DNA of 64,000 nt, from assembly GCF_030409875.1 (NCBI RefSeq), contig NZ_JAUFQR010000001.1, positions 4,340,001 to 4,404,000 of the forward strand, given 5' to 3'. The stretch's first letter is position 1; each line of letters starts with the position of its first letter. Of this stretch, positions 27,798 through 37,159 are shown piece after piece. The notes under the pieces are model-generated. The model searched no databases. It worked only from the letters and a program-made list of their open reading frames with translations, and was not told the DNA's origin. Made by a program: the position numbers and the translations under genes. This DNA comes from Chryseobacterium tructae. Lineage in GTDB: Bacteria > Bacteroidota > Bacteroidia > Flavobacteriales > Weeksellaceae.

Positions 27798-28736
27798 TTA
27801 GTAATTCCACATATCATTTTCCATTTCTAGAATTTGCGCCTTAATTCTGTCGCTTTCTTCTAACTGATCATCAGCATCTTTAGGGATATAGTCTTTAATA
27901 GTTCCATCACCTAAACCAGCTGAAGATTTGTAGATTACAGAAGAGAATCTTCTTGCATTGATAATATCATCAAAGGATAAATCTGCAGAAGAATTTTTTC
28001 TATTGTAAACATAATTGTTTGCTAAAACATCTCTTGCATTCGGATAGAAAATCCAGAATAGGTCGATAAGATCATCATTGCTGGCAATTGGTTTACCATC
28101 TGGACCTATTACTCCTTGTACTGCAGGGTCTGGACCCATTGCAGCAATACCAAGAGGTCTGTATTTCATTTGCCCGTCTCTTTTATCTACGAACCACATT
28201 CCCATAATTTTAAGCACTTTTACTTTTTCAGTAGTCGTCTTAAATACATCGGTATATTCTTTTTTCTCCTGTTCAGTTAATTGTCTTCCAGAGTTTAGAA
28301 TATCGATTGCAGCATCGTTAATTCTAACATTCTCCAATCTTTTTTGAATTCCTTCCGGTGAAAGCTTTAAAGTAAAGTTTTCATCGTCATACACCTGCTC
28401 AATTTTACCACTTAAAGCTGCATCTAACAATAATTGGTATAGTGATCTTGTAGGGGTAGAAAGAAGACCATCTGGATTATCATAATAAAATGGTTGATTG
28501 ATCTTATCATTCATATCGATGATTTCCCAAACAAACATACTCTTAAGGATGTCTTTATCTTCTACAAATCCATATTCAAGAGGCTTTACTGTTTTATCAA
28601 TAATAGTATCACCAACTTTTTGTTTGTTCTCCGCTCTCATCTGTCTAAACTCTTCTGGTGAAGAAGCGTTCAGAATAGTCTGGGAAAATGCAAATCCCGA
28701 GACTAATACTAAAAGGGTGCTAATATATTTTTTCAT
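27798..28736 (-). CDS. gldN: T9SS ring-associated protein GldN
   Basis: GldN forms, with lipoprotein GldK, the large periplasmic ring under the outer membrane in the T9SS, which drives protein secretion and gliding. The 312-residue protein has a signal peptide, MKKYISTLLVLVSGFAFSQ. The family stretches DTIIDKTVKPLEYGFVEDKD, MFVWEIIDMNDKINQPFYY and IDLFWIFYPNARDVLANNY are present. Length is normal. It follows gldM by 20 nt and is the last gene of gldKLMN. Confidence 0.96.
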   Translation of the reverse strand: MKKYISTLLVLVSGFAFSQTILNASSPEEFRQMRAENKQKVGDTIIDKTVKPLEYGFVEDKDILKSMFVWEIIDMNDKINQPFYYDNPDGLLSTPTRSLYQLLLDAALSGKIEQVYDDENFTLKLSPEGIQKRLENVRINDAAIDILNSGRQLTEQEKKEYTDVFKTTTEKVKVLKIMGMWFVDKRDGQMKYRPLGIAAMGPDPAVQGVIGPDGKPIASNDDLIDLFWIFYPNARDVLANNYVYNRKNSSADLSFDDIINARRFSSVIYKSSAGLGDGTIKDYIPKDADDQLEESDRIKAQILEMENDMWNY

Positions 28737-28756
28737 AATAAATTACAATTTTAGTC

Positions 28757-30349
28757 CTATTGAACATTAATAATTATAGGAGTAATGTTTTTAATCTGTT
28801 GACCTTCCAGTCCTTGAGCTGTTGCTTTAATATCGAATACAGATACTACATCTCCTGTTCTCAGATTTTTCATCAATCCTGCAGCTTCACTTAATGTACT
28901 TCCGTGGATCAATAATGCTGCTCTACCAGGTACTCTTACCATGAATTGTGTTACGGTAAACGAAACAGGGAAGTCAAAGTCAGGAATAGCTGCCTGTACA
29001 GATTGATTCGGGATAGAAGTTGCCGGCATCGACAATACATTCTGTCCTCTCATCTGACCTTGCGGTGGCGGAACATTCTTAATTCTATATTCAAATACCT
29101 GAGATACAGATTTCCCGTGAGGGTCTACTCCAGATAATGTCAATTTAACGGTAGTACCTGTTGAAGGTTTTACAATCCATTTACCAGGGCCTGTATTTCT
29201 TACAGAAGCTCCCGGAGCTGATAATGAAAGTTTAGAATTATCTGCACCTAAGATAGATCCTGATACAGGGTTCTCAAGTCCTCTATACATTACATTCATT
29301 TTATCAGCAGAAAGTAATAATCCTTTTTCAAGTTTTACTTCTCTTGGTCCTGCAATTACATTATAAGTATGCGTCCATGGGAAAGATTGTGGCTTTCCAG
29401 AAGCATCTGTTAATGTGATTGTTCCAGACAATTTATGTTCTCCGATACCAGCTCCTGAAATAGGAATGATACCTTTACCATTTTCTTGCTTGCTTACTCC
29501 AGAGATACTGATCTTATTACTGTTAGAATAAGTACCTAACATTACTTTTACTTCAGCTTGTTTACCCGATTGAATATCTGTAGGTCCAGAAACAATTGGT
29601 TCATAGCTTGTAAATTTGATACTTGCATCTACTTTTTCCTGAAGCATTAATGCTAATGCATCAGATTGTACATTTCTGGCATCATTTTGGATAATTTCCA
29701 AATTAGATATCGCAGCAATTAATGGCTGATGATAAAATTTATTTTGAAACCAAGTTTTCTCATTCGGAGATTTTCCTTTCGGATATTCCGCAATAAGAGA
29801 TTTGTTAGCTCTATCTACTAAGTCTTTAAGCTGTTCATTATTACCAAAAGTTTTATTGATGTAATCTCTTACGTCATCAATTTTTGCTTTTAGGTCTAAT
29901 GCATTTTTTGATGGAGAATTTTCGTCTCCTTCTTTAAAGAAATATTCCGTGGTAGCTTCGTTGTTGTTTAGTGCAGCGAAGTTTTCACTTACATCAATAT
30001 CTTTTCCAGTTTTAGGATCCTTATCATGAAACTCAGATTGTTTCTTTAACAGATCTTTGATTTCCTGAGCATGTTTTACTAATCCATCAATCTTAGTTTT
30101 CAATGTTTTGTATTGTTGCCAAGGCTGTGCATAAGTATCTGGAACCTGTTGTGCTTTAGCTTCCAGTGTTTTTTCGAAAATCTTTTCGTTTTTATTTTCC
30201 GTTAAACGTCTTGTTTCGTTTAAGGCTGTAGTTGAGTCATAATATGACCTGATGATTTCTGCATCGATGTTTAGGGCCATCATCGCGATGAACACCAGAT
30301 ACATTAGGTTGATCATCTTCTGACGAGGGGTCTGTTTTCCTTGTGCCAT
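28757..30349 (-). CDS. gldM: T9SS motor protein GldM
   Basis: GldM anchors in the inner membrane next to GldL and spans the periplasm as a dimer that passes proton-motive-force-driven rotation to the GldKN ring. The 530-residue protein starts MAQGKQTPRQKMINLMYLVF, with one membrane helix at about residues 13-31. A helical region at about 45-230 and three Ig-like periplasmic domains follow (SYEPIVSGPTDIQSGKQAEV, VAGPREVKLEKGLLLSADKM, PQGQMRGQNVLSMPATSIPN). Length and motifs are normal. It sits 53 nt after gldL. Confidence 0.97.
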   Translation of the reverse strand: MAQGKQTPRQKMINLMYLVFIAMMALNIDAEIIRSYYDSTTALNETRRLTENKNEKIFEKTLEAKAQQVPDTYAQPWQQYKTLKTKIDGLVKHAQEIKDLLKKQSEFHDKDPKTGKDIDVSENFAALNNNEATTEYFFKEGDENSPSKNALDLKAKIDDVRDYINKTFGNNEQLKDLVDRANKSLIAEYPKGKSPNEKTWFQNKFYHQPLIAAISNLEIIQNDARNVQSDALALMLQEKVDASIKFTSYEPIVSGPTDIQSGKQAEVKVMLGTYSNSNKISISGVSKQENGKGIIPISGAGIGEHKLSGTITLTDASGKPQSFPWTHTYNVIAGPREVKLEKGLLLSADKMNVMYRGLENPVSGSILGADNSKLSLSAPGASVRNTGPGKWIVKPSTGTTVKLTLSGVDPHGKSVSQVFEYRIKNVPPPQGQMRGQNVLSMPATSIPNQSVQAAIPDFDFPVSFTVTQFMVRVPGRAALLIHGSTLSEAAGLMKNLRTGDVVSVFDIKATAQGLEGQQIKNITPIIINVQ

Positions 30350-30402
30350 TCTCTTTTCTTTGTTTTTTGATTAAATAGTTTAAGTTCAGAAATGGTTAGG
30401 AA

Positions 30403-31094
30403 TTAAGACTTCATAGCAGTTAACATACCACCATAAACTCTATTTAAATTATTAAGATTAGAAGTTAAACCTTGAAGCTCTTGATTGAATTTTTCAGAAT
30501 GTTCAACAGATTTCTGCATGTCAGAAACATATTTAGTAGCAAATTCTGCTTGTTTCTTACCGCTTTCCAACTGCATAGCATATAATGCATTCATACTTTC
30601 CATATGCTGAGCAGCCTTGTTCAACTGATCATTATATTTATGAGTAGAAGCAGAAACGTCAACAGTTTGGTTAATTTGATCTACAGAACTTGAAAACTTG
30701 TCAATTCCAGTTCTTAGTCTTTCAAATAATTGAACATCTAATCTTGCATCTTCAAGCATTTTATCCAATTTAGTAGAAAGAGAATTTTCTAATTCTGCAA
30801 AATGGTTACCTGTATTTCTAGTAGTTACATTTGAGTGTAATGGGTTTGGGTTTGCATGTTTATCTAATAATTCAGGATAAACATTTTCCCAAGCATAAGA
30901 CTCTTCAGTTTTTGGAGGGTCGAAAGCGAAGATAATAAAGATAATCGCTTCTGTAATAAGCCCTACAGTAAGCGCTATATTACCATTAATTGGTCCCAGG
31001 GTTATGTGAGTAATTTAAGCCAAGCTCCAAGAATTACAATTGCAGCACCGAATGAATAGAAGAAATTCATCCAAGCATCTTTAGTCTTAAACAT
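30403..31094 (-). CDS. gldL: T9SS motor protein GldL (one frameshift)
   Basis: GldL is the inner-membrane proton channel of the T9SS motor. The start at 31094 gives MFKTKDAWMNFFYSFGAAIV, with two helices. TM2 carries the conserved glutamate of the proton path (ALTVGLITEAIIFIIFAFDP). A cytoplasmic domain follows (PPKTEESYAWENVYPELLD) with a helical C-terminal part. One A is missing in the run at 31014-31016 (plus-strand TTT): GAWLK-(I)TH-ITLGPINGN is restored by adding it. Since gldL is required for T9SS in flavobacteria, the break is probably a sequence error. Reconstructed length is about 230 residues, as expected. Confidence 0.93.
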
Positions 31095-31153
31095 ATTGAG
31101 TTAGTTTTTTTAATGTTAAATAAAATTGTATTGAAAAATAATTGTTTTGATGA

Positions 31154-32575
31154 TTATCTGTTAACTCTTCTTGGCTTAACAGCTGCTTCAGGAATATCCT
31201 GTACAGTTCTAAATCCGATATAGCTTCTTGCTGAATCTTTTCTTTCCCAATCTCTTGCCCCCGTCATTAGTGCATATCCTATATCTTTCCAAGATCCACC
31301 TCTTACAGATTTTTTAGTATCCTTTTTATCTTTAGTAGAAGGATTTAATGTAGAAGAGAATCCATAAGATGAGTTGTTATAAGCAGATTCTGTCCATTCA
31401 GAAACGTTTCCAGCCATATCAAATAACCCAAATCCATTTTTCTTAAATTTCTTAACTGGAGCTGTATATGTATAAGTACCTTTTTTCTCGTCTTCCATAT
31501 AATTACCTCTCTTAGGTTTGAAGTTTGCTAAGTAGCAACCTCTGTCATCCATTAAATATGGACCACCCCAAGGGTAAGTGGCATTTTGCATACCTCCTCT
31601 TGCAGCATATTCCCATTCGATCTCTGTTGGAAGACGGAACTGCAATGGTCTTTGTTTTTTTCTTTTTAAACTTTCGTTATAGTCAGTTTTCAATTTAGAT
31701 CTAAAGTTACAATAAGCTCTCGCCTGATCCCAGGTAACTCCCACTACAGGATAGTTTTTGTAAGCTTTGTGCCAAAAATACTGTTCAAATAATGGCTCAT
31801 TGTAAGCAAAGTGGAAATCTTTTACCCAAACCGTAGTATCGGGATAAATCGCGATACTTTGGCTTTTCAGGTAATTGGCTCCTCTTTCGTTATCTGCAAG
31901 TGCAGCATCCATATCGCCCCAACGGTACGTATATTTCAGTTTACTTACATCTAAAATTCTTTCGTTTCCAATTCTTGAAGAAGCAGGCAGATACAAAGAT
32001 TCCAGAACTTCTGCGTATTCTACATCCGGGTATTTTGAAGTACTCCAGTGCAAAGGAATTTTCCAGTCTAATCTTTTGCTTGCGTCATAGGTTCCGTCTT
32101 CACGGCCCCCCTGACCTTCCATATATTCTTGATAAGGGGTTAAATTTTCTTCTTTTTTAGCAAGGTATGCATAATCTCCTATGCTTGCCCCTCTACGACC
32201 ACCTTCGTCGCCACCTTCTCCGGCAGCTTCAGCGAGTAGAGTTCTTGCGATAGAATCTCTTACATAGTTGATAAATACCCTGTATTCTGAGTTGGTAGTT
32301 TCTGCTTCATCCATGAAGAAAGAAGAAACAGTAACTGTTTTCAATGATGCTTTTTCAGGCGTATTTGTTGGATCCTGGTCTGCTAAACCAGCAACAAATG
32401 AACCTGCAGGAATTGCAACCATTCCGTATGGTCTTTCCGCAACAAATGATTTAGTTTTTTCTCTTGGTATCAATTCACCTTTTGTTCCTGGCTTCCCTAC
32501 AGAAGAGCTGCCACCACCTGAACAAGATACCGATGCTACCGACGCAGACAATAATAAAAGAAATATCCTTTTCAT
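31154..32575 (-). CDS. gldK: T9SS ring lipoprotein GldK
   Basis: GldK is an outer-membrane lipoprotein that forms the periplasmic ring with GldN. The 473-residue protein has a lipobox (SASVASVSC, Cys19) and an FGE-sulfatase (formylglycine-generating-enzyme-like) fold: GMVAIPAGSFVAGLADQDP, FFMDEAETTNSEYRVFINYV, YPVVGVTWDQARAYCNFRSK, RLPTEIEWEYAARGG, GLFDMAGNVSEWTESAYNN and GGSWKD. The catalytic cysteines of true FGE enzymes are not conserved in this structural role. It is the first gene of gldKLMN. Confidence 0.96.
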   Translation of the reverse strand: MKRIFLLLLSASVASVSCSGGGSSSVGKPGTKGELIPREKTKSFVAERPYGMVAIPAGSFVAGLADQDPTNTPEKASLKTVTVSSFFMDEAETTNSEYRVFINYVRDSIARTLLAEAAGEGGDEGGRRGASIGDYAYLAKKEENLTPYQEYMEGQGGREDGTYDASKRLDWKIPLHWSTSKYPDVEYAEVLESLYLPASSRIGNERILDVSKLKYTYRWGDMDAALADNERGANYLKSQSIAIYPDTTVWVKDFHFAYNEPLFEQYFWHKAYKNYPVVGVTWDQARAYCNFRSKLKTDYNESLKRKKQRPLQFRLPTEIEWEYAARGGMQNATYPWGGPYLMDDRGCYLANFKPKRGNYMEDEKKGTYTYTAPVKKFKKNGFGLFDMAGNVSEWTESAYNNSSYGFSSTLNPSTKDKKDTKKSVRGGSWKDIGYALMTGARDWERKDSARSYIGFRTVQDIPEAAVKPRRVNR

Positions 32576-32683
32576 GTTAATTTTTATAATTAAGCCGTAA
32601 ATATATAATTTTTTTAAGAAACTTTTAAGATTTTTTTTGAAATAACGGAAGAAATCTAAATTTATTTTATTTACAACTAATTT

Positions 32684-34537
32684 TTATTCCACAGTTACAG
32701 ATTTCGCCAGATTTCGAGGCTGATCTACGTTTGCTCCTCTATATACTGCAATATAATAAGCAAGTAACTGTAAAGGTACTGATGCTACAATTGGAGAGAA
32801 ACATTCTGAGGTTTCAGGGATTTCAATAACATAGTCTGCCATTTCGCTAACCTGACGGTCACCTTTATTCACAACTGCTATTACTTTCCCTTTTCTTGCT
32901 TTAATTTCTTGAACATTACTTACAATCTTATCATAGTGCCCTTTTTTAGGTGCTATAATAACTATTGGCATATTCTCATCAATCAAAGCGATTGGTCCAT
33001 GTTTCATTTCTGCAGCCGGATATCCTTCTGCATGGATGTATGAAATTTCTTTTAATTTCAAGGCTCCTTCTAGGGCAGCAGGATAATTGTATCCTCTTCC
33101 TAAATAAAGGAAATTTGTAGCTTTTACAAAATCCTTTGCAATATTTTGAGTCAGCTCATGAGTAGCACTCAATACTTCTTCAATCTTCTTAGGAATAGCA
33201 TCAAGCTCAGCAATTAAGCTCATAAATTCAGCATTTCCTAGGTTTCCGTTATGCTTTCCTAGTTTAAATGCAATCAAGGTAAGAATTGTAAGCTGTGCTG
33301 TAAACGCCTTTGTAGAAGCCACCCCAATTTCAGGCCCTGCATGGGTGTATGAACCTGCATCTGTAATTCTCGCAATAGATGAGTCTACTACATTACAGAT
33401 ACCATATATAAATGCCCCTTTTTCTTTTGCCAATTTTAAAGCAGCCATTGTATCCGCTGTTTCTCCTGATTGAGAAATAGCAATTACAACATCTTTATCA
33501 GTAATAATAGGGTTTCTGTATCTAAATTCTGAGGCGTATTCTACTTCTACCGGAATTCTTGCGTATTCTTCAATAAGATACTCTCCGATAAGACCAGCAT
33601 GCCATGAAGTACCACAAGCAATAATGATAATTCTATTAGCATTTTTGAACTTTTCTACATGATCCCAGATTCCTGCCATTTTGATTACCCCCTCATCTAC
33701 AAGAAGTCTTCCTCTCATAGTATCGTGAATAGATTTAGGCTGTTCAAAGATTTCTTTCAGCATGAAATGCTCATAGCCTCCTTTTTCAATCTGTTCTAAG
33801 CTTAATTTAAGCTCTTGAATTTCAGGCTCAATTTTAGAGTTATCATTGATTGTTCTGATATCTACTCCTGTTTCTAGGGAAATAGTAGCCATATGACCTT
33901 CCTCAAGGTAGATCGCTTCTTTTGTAAATTCCACAAATGGAGATGCATCAGACGCAATGAAATATTCTTTTTCACCGATTCCAATTGCCAATGGAGAACC
34001 TAATCTTCCTACCACCAATACTCCAGGGTGATCTTCATGAAGCACTGTAATCGCATATGCTCCATACACTTCATTTAAAGCATATCTCACAGCTGTAGGA
34101 AAATCAATCTCCGGATTAAGATCCATAAAATATTGAATAAGATTTACCAATACTTCTGTATCTGTTTCTGATTTGAAAGTAAATCCTTTTTCGGTAAGCA
34201 TTGTTTTAATAGTATCATAATTTTCAATGATTCCATTATGTACAAGTGCTATTTTTCCATTATTTGACAAATGTGGGTGTGAATTTCTGTCACTTGGAAC
34301 CCCATGAGTAGCCCAACGGGTGTGCCCCATACCAATATTGGCAGTTCCTTTTAATTGTTCCGAAATATTCACCAAATCCTCTACTTTACCTTTTGTTTTT
34401 TCAACTTCAAACTTATTGTTTGGACCTTCTAAAACAATCCCGGCACTATCATACCCTCTGTATTCCAATCTTCTAAGACCATTAATTACGATCTCATAAG
34501 CATCCTGGAAACCTGTATATCCTACTATTCCGCACAT
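32684..34537 (-). CDS. glmS: Glutamine-fructose-6-phosphate transaminase (isomerizing)
   Basis: GlmS makes glucosamine-6-phosphate from fructose-6-phosphate and glutamine, the first step toward UDP-GlcNAc for peptidoglycan and lipid A. The 617-residue protein has catalytic Cys2 (MCGIVGYTG), the glutaminase motifs YRGYDSAGI and MGHTRWATHG, two SIS domains (IIACGTSWHAGLIGEYLIEE, AISQSGETADT, YLGRGYNYPAALEGALKLKE) and the C-terminal NLAKSVTVE. Length is normal. It is the third gene after the glycogen-synthase-like and DUF4270 genes, 28 nt behind the latter. No ribozyme was looked for or seen, as those belong to other phyla. Confidence 0.97.
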   Translation of the reverse strand: MCGIVGYTGFQDAYEIVINGLRRLEYRGYDSAGIVLEGPNNKFEVEKTKGKVEDLVNISEQLKGTANIGMGHTRWATHGVPSDRNSHPHLSNNGKIALVHNGIIENYDTIKTMLTEKGFTFKSETDTEVLVNLIQYFMDLNPEIDFPTAVRYALNEVYGAYAITVLHEDHPGVLVVGRLGSPLAIGIGEKEYFIASDASPFVEFTKEAIYLEEGHMATISLETGVDIRTINDNSKIEPEIQELKLSLEQIEKGGYEHFMLKEIFEQPKSIHDTMRGRLLVDEGVIKMAGIWDHVEKFKNANRIIIIACGTSWHAGLIGEYLIEEYARIPVEVEYASEFRYRNPIITDKDVVIAISQSGETADTMAALKLAKEKGAFIYGICNVVDSSIARITDAGSYTHAGPEIGVASTKAFTAQLTILTLIAFKLGKHNGNLGNAEFMSLIAELDAIPKKIEEVLSATHELTQNIAKDFVKATNFLYLGRGYNYPAALEGALKLKEISYIHAEGYPAAEMKHGPIALIDENMPIVIIAPKKGHYDKIVSNVQEIKARKGKVIAVVNKGDRQVSEMADYVIEIPETSECFSPIVASVPLQLLAYYIAVYRGANVDQPRNLAKSVTVE

Positions 34538-34565
34538 ATTTATTTTATCTTGTGTTTATTGTGTT

Positions 34566-36203
34566 TTATTTATTGTTTGCTGTTGAATAAGTAACTCTCA
34601 GCCTAATTCTCTTATCACTTTTATCTGATCCAATCATCACTATTCTGTTCATATCAATAGCTCTGGTTGTAAATCTTGGTCCATAAGCAGCTCCTTTAGA
34701 ATCTCTCAGGAATGATCCTGCATTAATTAACAATGGATCATTTGAAGCAAATGTTTTTTGAGTTTGACCTGTAACAGTCTTACCTTCAACAATGTCTTTA
34801 AGGGTTTGCGTTACTACAAAATCATAGTATTCAGATGAAGTTACGTGATAATATATTGGGAATCCTTTACTCGTATCTGCAGAGAAACTCCATTTTGAGT
34901 AATCGATTGTATTATCTGCTTTATAAGTGAATGGAGTAAGTATAAACTTGCGGTCAGCATCTATAGCATGAGGCTTAGTCCATGTTTTATCTTTATCCAT
35001 ATACACTCTGATTGTAGCTCCTACAATACCAGCTTTATTTTCAGCGAATCGTTTTTTCAGCTCATCAATGGTATTATCAGAAATTTTAACTCCTACAGAA
35101 GGTCCACCCATTCCTTGAAGATAAAGCAGCTTATCACCATCAGTTTTGTTGACACTTGCTAACGCTGAAGAAACAGCAGTATTACTTCTGTCATATTCAT
35201 ACTGCCCGATATGAGCATTTAAACTCCCCAGATTAAATTTAACTGTGGTCTGTGGTCTTGTCACTTTACCATTATCCGTTAAATCATATTTGTAATACAT
35301 GATAAGTTCCATATCATTAGCTGAAATCGGGAAAAGATAACCGTCTGTATTTTCAACTGAAAGTCTGATTCCTTTAAAATATCTTGTAAAGTTAGCAGCA
35401 TCCTGAAGTTCTGGTTTTCCTTTTTTATCTACAATACGAGTCTGGAAAAAATCTTTATCTAGTGGTATTCTGAATCCTAGGTTTCCTGAAAACACATTTG
35501 AATTATCAGATTTTTTGGTAACTGTTACTGTACTTACATTTCCATCAAAATTAGCTGAACCCAACAACGCCCCTGTATTTACATTTACATTGGAACGTGT
35601 GAAAACATTTATATTATTGATATCCAAAAAGGTAGTAACTTCCTGTACATTAATTTTCATTGATTTAACAACCTTACCATACTTACGAATTGGATATGAT
35701 TTTTTCTCTATTGAAACGGGTACTTTTTCCCCATTGATCATGAAATCATTATTATCGTAAGCACCAGGTGCTTTTAGTGAATCTGCAATATAATATGTAT
35801 TATTTGCTGTATTTGCTGGTGTTCTTAAAACTAAAACTACTGAATCCACCTGTGGTTTTGGACCGCTAAAGTCGAAGTTATCCACTGGCATTCTCAATTG
35901 CGTAATATAAGAAGCTCTCTGCATTCCGAACTGCCCTTCATTAAAGGCTCCTAAAACAGCGGCAAGAGTTGATCCTGCATCAGTAACTTCACTTACCAAT
36001 CTTGAAGCATCACTTCTGATAGAGTCATTATTACTGATATTATAAGCTACAACATCATATAGGGTTTCTGTACCTACTGCTGCATCTTTATCAAAGAGTT
36101 GCTGACCAAGGGAATCCGGATCCGGTTCACAGTTATAAAGTATTGCACTTCCGAAAACCGCCAATAAAAGCATGGCGAATGTCCTTTTAAGAGTATGAGT
36201 CAT
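34566..36203 (-). CDS. DUF4270 domain-containing lipoprotein
   Basis: This 545-residue lipoprotein has a lipobox near residues 18-26 (AVFGSAILYNC, Cys26) followed by EPDPDSLG. It has the family's beta-rich pattern: VDSVVLVLRTPANT, YSIRK-like SYPIRKYGKVVKSMKINVQE, GIRLSVENTDGYLFPI and YGPRFTTRAIDMNRIVMIGS near the end. DUF4270 proteins are surface-exposed or periplasmic lipoproteins of Bacteroidota with unknown function. It lies 14 nt after the glycogen-synthase-like gene and before glmS. This three-gene order divergent from panC is one I recall from related flavobacteria. Confidence 0.88.
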   Translation of the reverse strand: MTHTLKRTFAMLLLAVFGSAILYNCEPDPDSLGQQLFDKDAAVGTETLYDVVAYNISNNDSIRSDASRLVSEVTDAGSTLAAVLGAFNEGQFGMQRASYITQLRMPVDNFDFSGPKPQVDSVVLVLRTPANTANNTYYIADSLKAPGAYDNNDFMINGEKVPVSIEKKSYPIRKYGKVVKSMKINVQEVTTFLDINNINVFTRSNVNVNTGALLGSANFDGNVSTVTVTKKSDNSNVFSGNLGFRIPLDKDFFQTRIVDKKGKPELQDAANFTRYFKGIRLSVENTDGYLFPISANDMELIMYYKYDLTDNGKVTRPQTTVKFNLGSLNAHIGQYEYDRSNTAVSSALASVNKTDGDKLLYLQGMGGPSVGVKISDNTIDELKKRFAENKAGIVGATIRVYMDKDKTWTKPHAIDADRKFILTPFTYKADNTIDYSKWSFSADTSKGFPIYYHVTSSEYYDFVVTQTLKDIVEGKTVTGQTQKTFASNDPLLINAGSFLRDSKGAAYGPRFTTRAIDMNRIVMIGSDKSDKRIRLRVTYSTANNK

Positions 36204-36217
36204 TAAAAATGTGTTTT

Positions 36218-36988
36218 TTAATAAAGTTGATTTATAGAATCTACGTCAAGATACTCCGACTTTTGAGTCGCTGTTTCATTGAAAGCCTTATCAAGGTCTT
36301 CATCCAGGAATTCATCTCCTTTTACAACAGTATCTACATAGTTCATACTTTCGATAACGAAACTTTTGATCGTCGGGTTATCTAACGCTTTTAGTCCTGA
36401 AATATTATCAAACTTCAGCTTTTCATCGATCTTTTTATCAAGTTCAGCTTCTTTCTCATTGTATAAAGAAAGAACAATTTTTGCGTCCTTGAAGTAAGTG
36501 TCTGATTCGTAATAAGTTTTAAGATAAATTGGAACAAAAGAAGACATCCATCCATTCAAATGAATAACATCCGGAACCCAGTTCAGTTTCTTGATGGTTT
36601 CAATGACTCCTCTTGCAAAGAAAATAGCTCTTTCGTCATTATCGTCGAAAGGAGTTCCCTCATCATCGAAATAATATTGCTTTCTTTTGAAGTATTCTTC
36701 ATTGTCAATAAAGTAAACCTGAAGTCTTTCCCCCGGAAGAGACGCTACTTTAATGATAAGTGGCTGATCCAGGTCATTGATAATAATATTCATCCCTGAA
36801 AGACGGATCACCTCATGAAGTTGGAATTTTCTCTCACTGATTTGTCCAAATCTTGGCATAAAAACTCTTACATCATTGCCTTCATTGTGCATCTTAAGCG
36901 CCATTTTGTTTACCACAGCGGCCATATTTGTATCTTCCTGGTACGGATACATCTCTGTAGTAATGTACAGTATTTTTTGATTCGGCAT
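36218..36988 (-). CDS. Glycogen/starch synthase-like protein (GT5 N-terminal half only)
   Basis: The start at 36988 (MPNQKILYITTEMYPYQEDT) is preferred to 37030, because an exact TAATTTTG -7 box lies at 37028-37035. The ~256 residues match only the N-terminal domain of GT5 synthases (VVNKMALKMHNEGNDVRVFM, PRFGQISERKFQLHEVIRLS, PDVIHLNGWMSSFVPIYLKT). The ADP-glucose-binding C-terminal domain is absent. The K-x-G-G-L motif of active synthases is replaced by EDTNMAAV. An acidic ~45-residue tail follows (TVVKGDEFLDEDLDKAF). It is probably not a catalyst by itself. It heads the operon with DUF4270 and glmS and is divergent from panC. Confidence 0.85.
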   Translation of the reverse strand: MPNQKILYITTEMYPYQEDTNMAAVVNKMALKMHNEGNDVRVFMPRFGQISERKFQLHEVIRLSGMNIIINDLDQPLIIKVASLPGERLQVYFIDNEEYFKRKQYYFDDEGTPFDDNDERAIFFARGVIETIKKLNWVPDVIHLNGWMSSFVPIYLKTYYESDTYFKDAKIVLSLYNEKEAELDKKIDEKLKFDNISGLKALDNPTIKSFVIESMNYVDTVVKGDEFLDEDLDKAFNETATQKSEYLDVDSINQLY

Positions 36989-37027
36989 AAACTTTCTATC
37001 TAATTTTTGTAAAAATGCTTTAATGTG

Positions 37028-37035
37028 CAAAATTA
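37028..37035 (-). promoter_or_regulatory. -7 element of the glycogen-synthase-like/DUF4270/glmS operon
   Basis: TAATTTTG followed by C, read on the minus strand, matches TAnnTTTG exactly and lies 40 nt before the chosen ATG. No TTG is found at the ideal upstream spacing. Confidence 0.55.
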
Positions 37036-37131
37036 CAAAAAAACATCCAACATTATTTTAATTAACATTTTTTTACGAAAATTCCCTTTCCCAAATTGGT
37101 AAAAACACATTTTATTATATGATATTTTTAG

Positions 37132-37139
37132 TATTTTTG
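37132..37139 (+). promoter_or_regulatory. -7 element of panC
   Basis: TATTTTTG matches TAnnTTTG exactly, 20 nt before the panC start. The -33 TTG is not at a standard distance. Confidence 0.5.
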
Positions 37140-37159
37140 AATAAGTATTAAAATAAACT

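Noticed and set aside
30403..31094. gldL as lost in this strain
   Set aside because: One A in a run restores the full conserved protein, and gldK, gldM and gldN are intact.
32576..32683. glmS ribozyme or regulatory RNA between gldK and glmS
   Set aside because: This gap is downstream of glmS on the minus strand and shows only AT-rich sequence.
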